Shown: in pieces, positions 40,093-48,743 of the stretch
Layout: every line of letters begins with the position of its first letter
Numbering within the stretch: the stretch's first letter is position 1
DNA from: Idiomarina fontislapidosi
GTDB lineage: Bacteria > Pseudomonadota > Gammaproteobacteria > Enterobacterales > Alteromonadaceae
NCBI RefSeq assembly: GCF_003226255.1
Contig: NZ_QJST01000010.1
Coordinates: 1 to 64,000 of the forward strand
Reading direction: 5' to 3'
Length of the DNA: 64,000 bases
Program-made: the position numbers and the translations under genes
The notes under the pieces: model-generated
The model's database searches: none
What the model saw: the letters and a program-made list of their open reading frames with translations, nothing else
Told to the model about the DNA's origin: nothing

Positions 40093-40544
40093 ACTGGTTT
40101 TTAAGAACTTTTGACGAATTAAACACCCATCAGCTCTATGAAATTCTAAATATCCGCCAAGACGTTTTTGTTGTAGAACAAAACTGTCCATATTTAGACG
40201 CTGATGGTACTGACTTCGACGCTGAGCACCTTTTTGCACGCAATGAAAGTGGTAAGATGGTCGCTTATGCACGTATATTCAAAGCATCACAAGGTTGCTC
40301 GCCCTCAAAAATTGGTCGGGTACTGACCACCGCCGACGCCCGACGTTTAGGTTTGGGGCGAGAGCTCATGCAACGCGCCATCGACTACCTTGACTCACGT
40401 GCCCCTGATAACCCGATTCAAGTGCAAGCGCAGACTTACTTGAGAGATTTTTACCAATCGTTCGGATTTGAAGCCATTAGTGAAGACTATCTTGAAGATG
40501 ATATTCCACACGTTGATATGCAACGAGCTGCGAAGCATTCATGA
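40089..40544 (+). CDS. elaA: ElaA-like GNAT acetyltransferase
   Basis: The 151-residue protein has LYEILNIRQDVFVVEQNCPYLDADG (split across residues about 16-40), the ElaA signature, and the acetyl-CoA-binding IGRVLTTADARRLGLGREL. ElaA-type enzymes are cytosolic N-acyltransferases of uncertain substrate. Overlaps of 4 nt with dam and with rsmJ indicate translational coupling. Confidence 0.85.
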   Translation: MNWFLRTFDELNTHQLYEILNIRQDVFVVEQNCPYLDADGTDFDAEHLFARNESGKMVAYARIFKASQGCSPSKIGRVLTTADARRLGLGRELMQRAIDYLDSRAPDNPIQVQAQTYLRDFYQSFGFEAISEDYLEDDIPHVDMQRAAKHS

Positions 40545-41218
40545 GCGCCGACTTTCAGCTAAAGCAAACTAATAACGGCCTGGAGCTTGTCTGGTTAACA
40601 GGTCCAAAAGCAATTAAACCGCTAAGTTTAGACTTTAGAGTGGGAAAAGCCGGTTATCGCGCGGTTCACTCAAGTTTAAAGTCAGAGTCGCTGATAAAGG
40701 CGCTCGGCATTACTGGTAAGCGTAAACCTAGGGTGTTAGATGCGACAGCAGGATTAGCTCGCGACGCGCTAATGGTCGCTGCTTTTGGTTCATCAGTTGA
40801 TTTAATTGAGCGCCACCCGTTAGTACGTGCTTTACTGAGAGATGCCATTAATCGTGGGCGGGCTGGCACAGACAAAATTGCTGATTGTTGCGAGCGTATG
40901 CAACTGCTCGACTTTCAGCATGTAAATCAAGTGCCAGCTCAGCAATATGATGTGGTATACCTAGACCCGATGTATCCGAAGTCGGGCAAGCAGCGCGCCC
41001 AAGTGAAAAAAGACATGCAAATGTTTCAACAATTAGTTGGTGCTGATGAAGATGCCGACGAGTTATTAGATCCTGCTTTGCAAGCTGCTAAATATCGCGT
41101 CGTGGTTAAACGTCCCGATCATGCCGACTTTCTAGGGCAAAGAGAACCGAATACGCAAATTATCAGTAAAAAGCATCGATTTGATGTTTATATAAAGCAA
41201 GGATTCGAACAATTATGA
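40541..41218 (+). CDS. rsmJ: 16S rRNA (guanine1516-N2)-methyltransferase RsmJ
   Basis: RsmJ methylates G1516 of 16S rRNA. The AdoMet-binding motif reads VLDATAGLARDALMVAAFG (about residues 64-82), then LIERHPLV, and the catalytic YLDPMYP, all typical of RsmJ (YhiQ). The 225 residues are slightly shorter than E. coli RsmJ (250). It overlaps both neighbours by 4 nt. Confidence 0.93.
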   Translation: MSADFQLKQTNNGLELVWLTGPKAIKPLSLDFRVGKAGYRAVHSSLKSESLIKALGITGKRKPRVLDATAGLARDALMVAAFGSSVDLIERHPLVRALLRDAINRGRAGTDKIADCCERMQLLDFQHVNQVPAQQYDVVYLDPMYPKSGKQRAQVKKDMQMFQQLVGADEDADELLDPALQAAKYRVVVKRPDHADFLGQREPNTQIISKKHRFDVYIKQGFEQL

Positions 41219-41703
41219 TTAAAGAAAATGGTCTATTACCGTCTGGCTCACTCACCTCAAAAGGTGAATTAGGTATCCAACATTACGACCCGCAAGAGCT
41301 TTTCGCAAAAGGTACTCATGTCCTTTTTGCAGTGCCAGGCGCCTTTACTCCGACCTGTTCGGAGAAACACTTACCAGGGTATGTATCGCTTGCCCAAGAG
41401 TTTGCTGAACAAGGGGTTCAAAGCATCAACTGCCTTTCAGTTAATGACGCCTTTGTAATGAAAGCATGGGGTGATCAGCTGGGGATCGGAGATGAAGTTC
41501 GGTTATTGTCTGATGGTAATGGTGAGTATAGCCAAACACTCGGGTTAGCGAATGATACGGGTGCGTTTGGTGGTATCCGTTCAAAACGTTACGCCATGGT
41601 TATCGTCGACGGTATCGTGGAACACCTGTTCGTCGAAGACGAAAAACAATTTGAAGTCAGTGCCGCAAGATATGTGCTCGATGTATTGAAGTCAGAGCAG
41701 TAA
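41215..41703 (+). CDS. Peroxiredoxin (Prx5/AhpE-like)
   Basis: A thiol peroxidase of 162 residues. The peroxidatic Cys48 lies in PGAFTPTCSEKHLPG, the Prx5 signature, and a second cysteine is in INCLSVND. GIRSKRYAMVIVDG is the typical C-terminal strand pair. It should reduce hydroperoxides using glutathione or thioredoxin. It shares a 4-nt overlap with rsmJ and 1 nt with yhiN. Confidence 0.9.
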   Translation: MIKENGLLPSGSLTSKGELGIQHYDPQELFAKGTHVLFAVPGAFTPTCSEKHLPGYVSLAQEFAEQGVQSINCLSVNDAFVMKAWGDQLGIGDEVRLLSDGNGEYSQTLGLANDTGAFGGIRSKRYAMVIVDGIVEHLFVEDEKQFEVSAARYVLDVLKSEQ

Positions 41704-42899
41704 TGGCGTTATTTGATGTAGTGATTATTGGTGCGGGGGCTGCCGGTTTACACTGTGCAGCTCATGCCGCACGCAATGGTCTCAAAGCTATTGTCGTAGA
41801 CCACGCTAAACAGGCGGGCAAGAAGATTCTGATTTCTGGTGGTGGGCGTTGTAACTTCACCAACATGTACGCGAGCCCAGAAAACTATCTCTCAAGTAAC
41901 CCGCACTTCTGCAAATCTGCCTTGAGCCGTTACACCCAATGGGATTTTATTGGATTAGTCGCGGAATACCAGATCCCCTATGACGAGAAGACGCTCGGTC
42001 AGCTGTTCTGTGACGAGTCAGCTAAAGACATTGTGCGTATGTTGCTCGATGAGTGCGAACGTTACGGCGCCAAAGTACAGCTGAGAACCGAAGTGTTGGA
42101 TGTTGACTACGAACAAGACACGTACCGTATTAATACCTCGCAGGGCCAATTGAGCGCCAGCAAGTTAGTCGTTGCCTGTGGCGGACTCTCTATGCCTAAG
42201 CTCGGTGCTACGCCGCTGGGGTACCAAATTGCGGAACAGTTCGGTCACTCGATTGTCCCTGTACGCGCTGGCTTAGTGCCGTTTACCCTGCATCCGCCCG
42301 AAAAGGAAGCGTTTGCCGAGCTCGCCGGTGTATCAATGGATGTTGCAGCGAACGCCAACGATGGTCACTTTAGCGAAGCAATGCTATTTACCCACCGCGG
42401 CCTTTCAGGTCCTGCGATGCTGCAAGTTTCTTCGTATTGGCAACCCGGCGAGGCGATTACCGTTGATTGTTTGCCTGGTACCGATGCGCTTGAATGGTTA
42501 CAAGAAAACCAAGCTAAGCAACCGAAAGCACAGCTCAATACCGTATTACAGCAGCTGTTCGCAAAGCGCGTCGTCACTCAACTGGGTGCCTATCATCAAT
42601 GGCCCTTGACTCACCGACTCGCAAATATCAGCAAAAAAACCTTTCAAACCATCGCTGAACAGCTTAACCAATGGCAAATTAAGCCTAATGGCACTGAGGG
42701 TTACCGGACCGCAGAAGTCACGCTAGGCGGTGTTAATGTGGATGAAGTCAGTTCTAAAACAATGCAAAGTAAGTTGCAGCCTGGATTGTTTTTCATTGGC
42801 GAAGTACTCGATGTGACCGGCTGGCTCGGCGGCTATAACTTCCAGTGGGCATGGTCCAGCGCCTATGCGTGCGCGGAAGGGTTGGCTAATGTCAACTAA
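41703..42899 (+). CDS. yhiN: NAD(P)/FAD-dependent oxidoreductase of the YhiN/HI0933 family
   Basis: The FAD-binding GAGAAGLHCAAHAARNG (residues about 9-25) opens the protein; KKILISGGGRCNFTN is the YhiN signature and GLFFIGEVLDVTGWLGGYNFQWAWSSA the C-terminal flavin site. The 398 residues match the family. The substrate is unknown. It ends the coupled chain dam-elaA-rsmJ-prx-yhiN. Confidence 0.93.
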   Translation: MALFDVVIIGAGAAGLHCAAHAARNGLKAIVVDHAKQAGKKILISGGGRCNFTNMYASPENYLSSNPHFCKSALSRYTQWDFIGLVAEYQIPYDEKTLGQLFCDESAKDIVRMLLDECERYGAKVQLRTEVLDVDYEQDTYRINTSQGQLSASKLVVACGGLSMPKLGATPLGYQIAEQFGHSIVPVRAGLVPFTLHPPEKEAFAELAGVSMDVAANANDGHFSEAMLFTHRGLSGPAMLQVSSYWQPGEAITVDCLPGTDALEWLQENQAKQPKAQLNTVLQQLFAKRVVTQLGAYHQWPLTHRLANISKKTFQTIAEQLNQWQIKPNGTEGYRTAEVTLGGVNVDEVSSKTMQSKLQPGLFFIGEVLDVTGWLGGYNFQWAWSSAYACAEGLANVN

Positions 42900-42969
42900 A
42901 AGTGAACTCTTTAAACGCCTTTTTATAGAAAATTAGGAGACCCTTTCAGTTGTCTCAAGGGTAAAACCT

Positions 42970-43413
42970 ATGTCTAGTAATGAGAAAACGTTTTCATTTA
43001 ATGTAGCAAATATAATTTGAATTTTGTTTTTTGTTGGTGTCCTAGTACTTTTTACAAATGCCAGTGTTTACAACGATATTACATACAAAAGCATTTTATC
43101 TATGTTATGTATTCCGACGTACATATACTTTATTTTTCACTCAATTAGAAAAATTAAAAAAAATAAGAACGACTACATTAAGATAGATGACAACCAGCTA
43201 ATCTACAGAACTTCTAAGTGTAAAACGCGTGTTGCGATGAAAGAAATAACGAAGTCACATCTGATTCACAACCTCATGAATAAAGAAATATTTATTGAAA
43301 CTAATGACTCAAATTTTTTGATAGACGCGTTTGGATTCCCAAGAGAGGTACTCAAGTTACCTGGAATGATCGAACAAAATAAAAACTCGAGAGTGGACGT
43401 TGATAAAGCCTGA
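42970..43413 (+). pseudogene. Small membrane protein gene with an in-frame TGA at codon 17
   Basis: From ATG 42970 (AAGGG about 8 nt upstream) the frame runs 16 codons, meets TGA at 43018-43020, and continues open in the same frame to 43413. Read through, it encodes about 147 residues: a short N-terminus, a hydrophobic helix starting at the TGA, a second helix (about 35-58), and a soluble domain of about 85 residues with beta character. A TGG to TGA change would explain it. Translation might restart at TTG 43024 (129 residues). No family recognised; the layout resembles the protein at 215-679. Low GC compared with neighbours suggests acquisition. Confidence 0.55.
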
Positions 43414-43514
43414 TGCTATCAGGCCATAGCGCTTTATCATTTTCATGTAAAGAACGCACTAAAAGCCGATAAATTGCGTATACTCAATCAATAGGGACTT
43501 GTTTGGAGTGTATT

Positions 43515-43997
43515 ATGCGCAACGCCTTTTCTCGACGTTCGGCCTGGCTCACGACGGCTGTTATGCTTTTGGGGCTAACGGCTTGTTCCTCGAAACCCTC
43601 GACCGTTATGATCGGCGAGGCACGTCCTGCAATCAACGTCGACGCTGTCAAGCTCTATCTAAAAGAACCCGCGCAATACGATACGATCGCACTTGTATCG
43701 GTATCCAGCGATGGTAGTTGGAGTTTTGGTGATCAAGCGCAAATGGATGCGGTTGTACAACGACTGAAGGAACAGGCGGCTAAACTGGGCGCCAATGGCA
43801 TATTGTTACAGACCACGGGCGAAAAACGTGATAATTCTGTTTACGTAGGAACAGGGATTGGCAGTTATTCAGGCAATGTAGGGCTTAGCGTTCAATTAGG
43901 ACGGCTTTTTGGGCTCACCGATAAAACCGCTGAAGGCGTCGCCATTTATGTCCCCAATAGCGCATCAGAGAAAGAGCACCAAGAAAAACAGGATTAG
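43515..43997 (+). CDS. Hypothetical lipoprotein
   Basis: A 160-residue protein with a lipoprotein signal peptide (RRSAWLTTAVMLLGLTAC, lipidated cysteine about residue 24). The mature part has YDTIALVSVSSDGSWSFGDQ and an LKEQAAKLGANGILLQTTG helix-strand pair that recalls the fold of heavy-metal-binding YbjQ-like or LPP20-type domains, but I cannot name the family. I chose the ATG at 43515, with TTGGAG upstream. No clear operon partner. Confidence 0.75.
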   Translation: MRNAFSRRSAWLTTAVMLLGLTACSSKPSTVMIGEARPAINVDAVKLYLKEPAQYDTIALVSVSSDGSWSFGDQAQMDAVVQRLKEQAAKLGANGILLQTTGEKRDNSVYVGTGIGSYSGNVGLSVQLGRLFGLTDKTAEGVAIYVPNSASEKEHQEKQD

Positions 43998-44030
43998 CGT
44001 GCGCCACAACTGGGCACACGCCACGCGCCG

Positions 44031-44675
44031 TTAAATACGTTTAACAGCCGCCTCGACACCATGCTCGCCCGTGAGCGCATCAAAGTGCTTACCAATCGTG
44101 TTGTCTGCATCCAAGCAACGAATGAGAATTCTCGCCACATCCTCTCTGGCGATCGTGCCGCGACCTAAGTTCTCAGCCAGCTCGATTTTTTCTTCCCCTG
44201 GCTCATCTGTTAAACCGCCAGGACGAACAATAGTCCAATCAAGTTCGCTACGCATCAGCTCTTTGTCGGCGTAGTGTTTGGCGACATAGTATGGCAGCAA
44301 ATCCTCATTCCAATTTTCGCGATTGTGCGCCTGTAACGCACTCACGAGAATAAACCGATCGGCAGCAACTGCGTGCGCGGCTTCCATTGTTTTAACCGCG
44401 CCATCCAAATCAACCATCAGTGTTTTATCATCACCTGTGGCGCCACCTGAGCCGGCTGTAAAAATCACAGCATCAATATCTTCAAAGGCTTTTTCGATGG
44501 CACTCACAGGACCTTCTAAATCCAACAGGCGCGCATCAACGCCTTGGTCTTTCCAACCATCCACTTGCGCTTGTTTGCGCACCATCGCGACAACTGGATG
44601 AGTTTTAGCTTGTTGCAACTGCTCGACCACGTGTGTACCAATTTTTCCGTTCGCACCTACTACTGCAACTTTCAT
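44031..44675 (-). CDS. NAD(P)-binding atypical SDR protein
   Basis: A 214-residue Rossmann protein that starts VAVVGANGKIGTHVVEQL, the glycine-rich NADP loop of the NmrA/SDR_a5 group, with FILVSALQAHNR and YYVAKHYADKEL (YxxxK) and then the WTIVRPGGLTDEPG block. Such proteins act as NADP sensors or as small reductases; function is not set. It stands alone, convergent with the preceding lipoprotein gene 33 bp away. Confidence 0.85.
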   Translation of the reverse strand: MKVAVVGANGKIGTHVVEQLQQAKTHPVVAMVRKQAQVDGWKDQGVDARLLDLEGPVSAIEKAFEDIDAVIFTAGSGGATGDDKTLMVDLDGAVKTMEAAHAVAADRFILVSALQAHNRENWNEDLLPYYVAKHYADKELMRSELDWTIVRPGGLTDEPGEEKIELAENLGRGTIAREDVARILIRCLDADNTIGKHFDALTGEHGVEAAVKRI

Positions 44676-44823
44676 AACGTCTCCAGATTAAATAAAAATA
44701 CGAATTTATAAAAGGGTTACGAAAAAGTCGTGTTAAGAGTTCATGATACGGAGGGATCTGAGTGGACATTTAGATGCGTATTAGTCATGATTTATTACAT
44801 TCAATTATATAGGATTTGCTGTC

Positions 44824-45852
44824 ATGCCTCGTCGTATCTTTATACCGCTTACCTTTTCGGCGGCGTGCCTTGCGTCCACCGCTCAAGCACAAGATCTCTC
44901 TGCCATGCAGCAGTGTCTCCTCGACGCGATGAATAAAGAAAACGCCTCTGTGACCATTGCCGAAGTACGTCAGCAATGTACCGAGAAGTTGCGAGAAGAG
45001 GATGATCAAGACGTCGTAAAAATTGACGAAGTGAAAGAGCCTGGGGCGCTCACTAAGCGCATGCAAAGTGAAAAAGTCACAGAGTTCGACCCCTACGTGT
45101 TAACCCCTCACCGCCGTAACTATATTTTACCCGTTTGGGGAACAACAGATATCAATACGGCTCCGTATCAAACGTTTGAAGGTTATGAAGATAACTTAGA
45201 GGAATACGAAGCCAAACTTCAGCTCAGCTTTAAAGTACCTGTCAATAAAGAGAGCTTGTTAATTGAGGGCGATAAGCTATTTTTTGGCTTTACCATGCAG
45301 TCTTGGTGGCAGGTCTACGCCAGCAATATCTCTAAACCGTTTCGCGAGACCAACTACCAACCCGAAGTGTTCTACACCACACCGACAGGTTGGCACCCAT
45401 TCGGTACTAATACCGGGTTAGCAATCGGTATCGAGCATTTATCAAATGGTCGCAGCCAAGCTCTCTCGCGCAGTTGGAATCGTGCCTACGTGCAGTTTGT
45501 CGCTGAAAAGGGCCCTTTTGTTTTCAGTCTTAAACCATGGATTCGCTTTCAAGAGGATGCGAAGACCGATCCAATGCAATCGTCGGGAGATGACAACCCC
45601 AATATCACCGATTATATCGGCGATTATGAGTTCTCGGTTGCTGCCAATATTGATGACTTCGAGTATACGTTAAACCTACGTCACGCCATCGAAACAGGTC
45701 GTGGTTCAGCTGAGTTTAATTTTACCTTTCCGCTATGGGGTAAATTTATTGGCTACACCAGCCTCTTTACGGGCTACGGCGAGAGTTTAATTGATTACAA
45801 CCATAAACAAACCCGTCTGGGTGTGGGTATTGCACTCAATAACGTGCTCTAA
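44824..45852 (+). CDS. pldA: Outer-membrane phospholipase A (OMPLA)
   Basis: PldA hydrolyses mislocalised phospholipids in the outer leaflet. A signal peptide ends at AQA-QD (about residue 22). The catalytic residues are His205 and Ser207 in EHLSNGRS and Asn219 in SWNR, with the same spacing (2 and 12) as the E. coli triad H142/S144/N156. The rest is a 12-strand barrel, ending in alternating strands. At 342 residues it is longer than E. coli PldA (289), with an N-terminal extension of about 80 residues rich in charged helices. Its stop interlocks with the DUF1415 gene (CTAA). Confidence 0.92.
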   Translation: MPRRIFIPLTFSAACLASTAQAQDLSAMQQCLLDAMNKENASVTIAEVRQQCTEKLREEDDQDVVKIDEVKEPGALTKRMQSEKVTEFDPYVLTPHRRNYILPVWGTTDINTAPYQTFEGYEDNLEEYEAKLQLSFKVPVNKESLLIEGDKLFFGFTMQSWWQVYASNISKPFRETNYQPEVFYTTPTGWHPFGTNTGLAIGIEHLSNGRSQALSRSWNRAYVQFVAEKGPFVFSLKPWIRFQEDAKTDPMQSSGDDNPNITDYIGDYEFSVAANIDDFEYTLNLRHAIETGRGSAEFNFTFPLWGKFIGYTSLFTGYGESLIDYNHKQTRLGVGIALNNVL

Positions 45853-46400
45853 CCTTTTCCAGCAGTGATTGTCGCCAGTTGCTGAGCAAAGTACTCGGCA
45901 CCTCGGCGACGACAGTACTCAATATTACGCTCGGGAATTTTTTCAGGGTGTTCAAATTGCTCCAACGCCTCTTCCATCATATGTTCACGTAGAAGGTGCA
46001 AAACCGGGTAAGGCGAGCGGTTGGTATAGTTTTCTGGGTCACTTTGTTTAGCATCAGCAAAGCAATAATCAGGATGAAAGTGGGCTAATTGAAACTCACC
46101 GGCGAAGCCTTGCAATTCAAGCAGTTCATTCGCCTGGTCAAGCAAATCTAAAAAGTCGTAAAACCCTTCGACGCCGTTAGGTACAATCAATAATGTGGTC
46201 GCTATTGCGCTCTGCTCCTGTAACGTCAATAACTCATGATTGAGAGCCTCAAGCTGACTAAGGCGGTCCTGCTCTGGCACAACACAATAACGAACCCGTT
46301 GCGCCTCGACTTCTGGACGCGCGAAAGGACAAAAATTGAACTTAACCACAACCTCTTGTACCCAACGTCGGGTTTGGTCAATAATGACGTGCTGTTCCAT
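45849..46400 (-). CDS. DUF1415 family protein
   Basis: A 183-residue soluble protein with the DUF1415 features: WVQEVVVKFNFCPFARP near the start, LLIVPNGVEGFYDFLDL, and FHPDYCFADAKQSDPENYTNRSPYPVLHLLRE (residues about 108-139). Two conserved cysteines occur in the first and third blocks. Function unknown; common in proteobacteria. It is divergent from the methyltransferase-like gene, 18 bp away. Confidence 0.85.
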   Translation of the reverse strand: MEQHVIIDQTRRWVQEVVVKFNFCPFARPEVEAQRVRYCVVPEQDRLSQLEALNHELLTLQEQSAIATTLLIVPNGVEGFYDFLDLLDQANELLELQGFAGEFQLAHFHPDYCFADAKQSDPENYTNRSPYPVLHLLREHMMEEALEQFEHPEKIPERNIEYCRRRGAEYFAQQLATITAGKG

Positions 46401-46418
46401 CGTTGATCATCCTAAATT

Positions 46419-46877
46419 ATGAAAGCACTTGAGCTCAAAGTACCCCCACTATTACTGGTCATTTTGATCGCCGCGCTAATGTATGTATGCGCTTTGCTAT
46501 TTCCCTCGGTCCAATTTGGCTGGGTGCCGACTTGGGTCCGTATCACATTATTGGCCATCGGCTTTTTGCTGCCGTTACTCGGCTGGTTGGCTTTTAGTAA
46601 AGCAAAAACCACCGTGGATCCCCGCGTACCTCATCAATCGAGCGCTTTAGTGACGTCAGGGATCTATCGCTGGACTCGCAACCCGATGTACCTTGGCTTC
46701 CTGATTATTCTATTTACTTGGGGCCTATCCCTGCAGAATATGGCAGCACTGCTAGGCTTACCGGTATATATGTTCTATATGAACCTATTTCAAATTCGCC
46801 CCGAAGAGCGCCAACTCGAGAACCGCTTTGGCGACACCTATGTCGACTATAAAAAGCGCGTCGGCCGTTGGTGGTAA
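46419..46877 (+). CDS. Isoprenylcysteine carboxyl methyltransferase family membrane protein
   Basis: A 152-residue protein with four hydrophobic segments and the family motif ALVTSGIYRWTRNPMYLGFL (residues about 74-93) followed near the C-terminus by EERQLENRFGDTYVDYKKRVGRWW. These bind AdoMet in ICMT and PEMT. Bacterial members methylate lipids or small molecules, and the substrate is unclear. It ends 1 bp before the yjjG stop on the other strand. Confidence 0.85.
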   Translation: MKALELKVPPLLLVILIAALMYVCALLFPSVQFGWVPTWVRITLLAIGFLLPLLGWLAFSKAKTTVDPRVPHQSSALVTSGIYRWTRNPMYLGFLIILFTWGLSLQNMAALLGLPVYMFYMNLFQIRPEERQLENRFGDTYVDYKKRVGRWW

Positions 46878-47555
46878 CTAAGCGACTAGATCAATTAATT
46901 CACTCAAATGCCGAATAGTATGGTTGGGGCTGACTTCATCGGGACAGGGTGCCTCATGCTCATTGAGCCAACACGTGTGCCAACCAGCGCGTTGCCCGCC
47001 GAGTATATCCGAATGCGGATTATCTCCAACCATTAAGATCCGATGGGCAGGAACGTCCTCAGAGATGTATTCACGATGGGTATGATGGAAAATCTCTGGG
47101 TGCGGCTTCGCCACGCCAAGTGCCTCAGAAACAACGACAAAGTCAAAGTACTGCTCAAGTTGGTGCGCTACTAGGCGTTCTTGTTGAAGCTCAACAAAAC
47201 CATTCGTGATGATGCCCATCCCCACCTTTTTATCGAGCGAGTTCAACATTGCCTCGGTACCGTCTAGAGTCGAGGAGATACTGCCCATCTGCGCCATAAA
47301 CTGACGATTAAGCTCCATTGATGACACACCTAAACGCGCTTCCCAATCGACAAAACGGCGCGCCTTGATGTCTGCTGCGGAGATTTCACCTCGTTGAAAG
47401 GCGTCCCATAACGGTGCATTAACCTCTTTAAAACGCTGAAAGTGCGCTTCGGTAAAGTCGACCTCGTAAGACTGTAACAGCTGAGTCAGACCGCGCTTAG
47501 CATCAAATCTAAATAACGTTTCATCAGCATCAAACACCACCCAATCATACGACAT
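46878..47555 (-). CDS. yjjG: Pyrimidine 5'-nucleotidase YjjG (HAD family)
   Basis: A 225-residue HAD hydrolase. Motif I is VVFDADETLFRFD (residues about 6-18), where DADET is the YjjG form, motif II GIITNG, motif III at KPHPEIF and motif IV MVGDNPHSDILGG. YjjG dephosphorylates non-canonical pyrimidine nucleotides. It is the last of fpr-UDG-DUF2937-yjjG, 9 nt after DUF2937. Confidence 0.92.
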   Translation of the reverse strand: MSYDWVVFDADETLFRFDAKRGLTQLLQSYEVDFTEAHFQRFKEVNAPLWDAFQRGEISAADIKARRFVDWEARLGVSSMELNRQFMAQMGSISSTLDGTEAMLNSLDKKVGMGIITNGFVELQQERLVAHQLEQYFDFVVVSEALGVAKPHPEIFHHTHREYISEDVPAHRILMVGDNPHSDILGGQRAGWHTCWLNEHEAPCPDEVSPNHTIRHLSELIDLVA

Positions 47556-47564
47556 TACTTCCTC

Positions 47565-48077
47565 CTAGTGCGCCACCGTCCGACGTTTTCTGAGCGGCCA
47601 TAATAACAAGCTCAACAACAAATCGGCTAGCAAACTAACGATTAATCCGACCGCGACCGCCATTACAAGTGCTTCAGGCGTCAGCCGAACGGCATAATCA
47701 TAACGCGCCCAAGCCTCACTGCGTATGTCGACTACAGGTGATAAGAACGTTGTTTGATAGCGCTGCCAATGGCCTTGCTGGTATTGATTCCAAGCCGATT
47801 GTAATGTCTGATAGCGCTGATAAATGCTTTCGATACTCTCGCCACCATCAATAAACACGGGGTCATCTGAGGCTCGATAGTAATCAATAAGACGTTCAAT
47901 AGAGCCGTCGAAATAGCGATCAGCTTCCTGTTGAAACTCGGCCACGCTGGCTTTTGCTTCGTTCAGGTGGGCATATACGGCGTCGCCATACTGGTCAACA
48001 AACTGGGGGACTTGGATGCCTATCATGGCTGCGACGAAAAAGCATATCAAGCGTCCATAAGCTGCTAATCTTTTCAT
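47565..48077 (-). CDS. DUF2937 family membrane protein
   Basis: A 170-residue protein with an N-terminal hydrophobic helix (about 8-25), a periplasmic coiled-coil-like middle (about 30-125) and a C-terminal helix (about 135-160), ending basic. The IQVPQFVDQYGDAVYAHLNEA opening after the first helix matches DUF2937. Function unknown. The start shares TAATG with the UDG stop, and yjjG follows after 9 nt. Confidence 0.8.
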   Translation of the reverse strand: MKRLAAYGRLICFFVAAMIGIQVPQFVDQYGDAVYAHLNEAKASVAEFQQEADRYFDGSIERLIDYYRASDDPVFIDGGESIESIYQRYQTLQSAWNQYQQGHWQRYQTTFLSPVVDIRSEAWARYDYAVRLTPEALVMAVAVGLIVSLLADLLLSLLLWPLRKRRTVAH

Positions 48078-48679
48078 TATTGAGCGCCTCGGTATTGCGC
48101 AATTTGCGCCTTCAACTCGGGTAGCACCTCATCTTCAAACCAGCGGTTTTTGGCAAGCCAGCGGTTATTGCGTGGACTCGGATGAGGTAAGGGCAGTATG
48201 CCGTGTTCGAGCCAAGCTCGCCAATTTTTTACACGTTCAGTGAGTGTCCGCTCGGGTTTAATAGCGGGTAACCGTTGACCATGCCACTGCTGAGCATATT
48301 GCCCTATCGCCAAGGTCAGCCGTAAATGGGGAAGTTGAGCGAGTAATTGTTCGCGCCACGCATCGGCACATTCCGCTCGGGGCGGCGCATCGCCCGATGC
48401 TGTCGTACCTGGGTAGCAAAAGCCCATGGGTAAAATAGCAAACTGACAGGCATCGTAAAAATCGGGTTTATCAACACCTAGCCAAGACCGTAATCGTTCG
48501 CCACTGGGGTCATCGAAAGGTTTCCCGGATCGGTGTACACGAATACCGGGCGCTTGGCCCGCGATAAGAATACGTGCGCTGGGATGAAACTGAATGACAG
48601 GTCGCGCTCCTAAGGGTAATTCAGGCTCGCATAACGTGCAGTGACGCACTTCGTCTACGGTGGTTTGCCACGCCTTCAT
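48077..48679 (-). CDS. Uracil-DNA glycosylase family protein
   Basis: A 200-residue protein with CTLCEPELPLGARPV near the start, ILIAGQAPGIRVHRSGKPFDDPSGERLRSW (catalytic GQAPG and FxDxSG motif region, residues about 41-70), and HPSPRNNRW near the C-terminus, the minor-groove HPSP loop of UDGs. It lacks a four-cysteine iron-sulfur cluster, as in the single-domain group. The ATG at 48679 with AAGGAG upstream is chosen; the longer frame would run into fpr. A damage-specific excision role is likely. Confidence 0.88.
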   Translation of the reverse strand: MKAWQTTVDEVRHCTLCEPELPLGARPVIQFHPSARILIAGQAPGIRVHRSGKPFDDPSGERLRSWLGVDKPDFYDACQFAILPMGFCYPGTTASGDAPPRAECADAWREQLLAQLPHLRLTLAIGQYAQQWHGQRLPAIKPERTLTERVKNWRAWLEHGILPLPHPSPRNNRWLAKNRWFEDEVLPELKAQIAQYRGAQ

Positions 48680-48743
48680 AACAGACTCCTTAACTCCAGC
48701 CGTTCTGTTAGCGTGGCAAACTTGGTGCCTTGATGCAATGCGT

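Noticed and set aside
43018-43020. Selenocysteine or programmed recoding at the in-frame TGA
   Set aside because: No catalytic context, no visible SECIS-like hairpin after the codon and a hydrophobic helix at that place; mutation or TTG restart is simpler.
43997-44022. Hairpin between the lipoprotein and SDR genes
   Set aside because: The GCGTG...CACGC pairing is imperfect and has no T-run.
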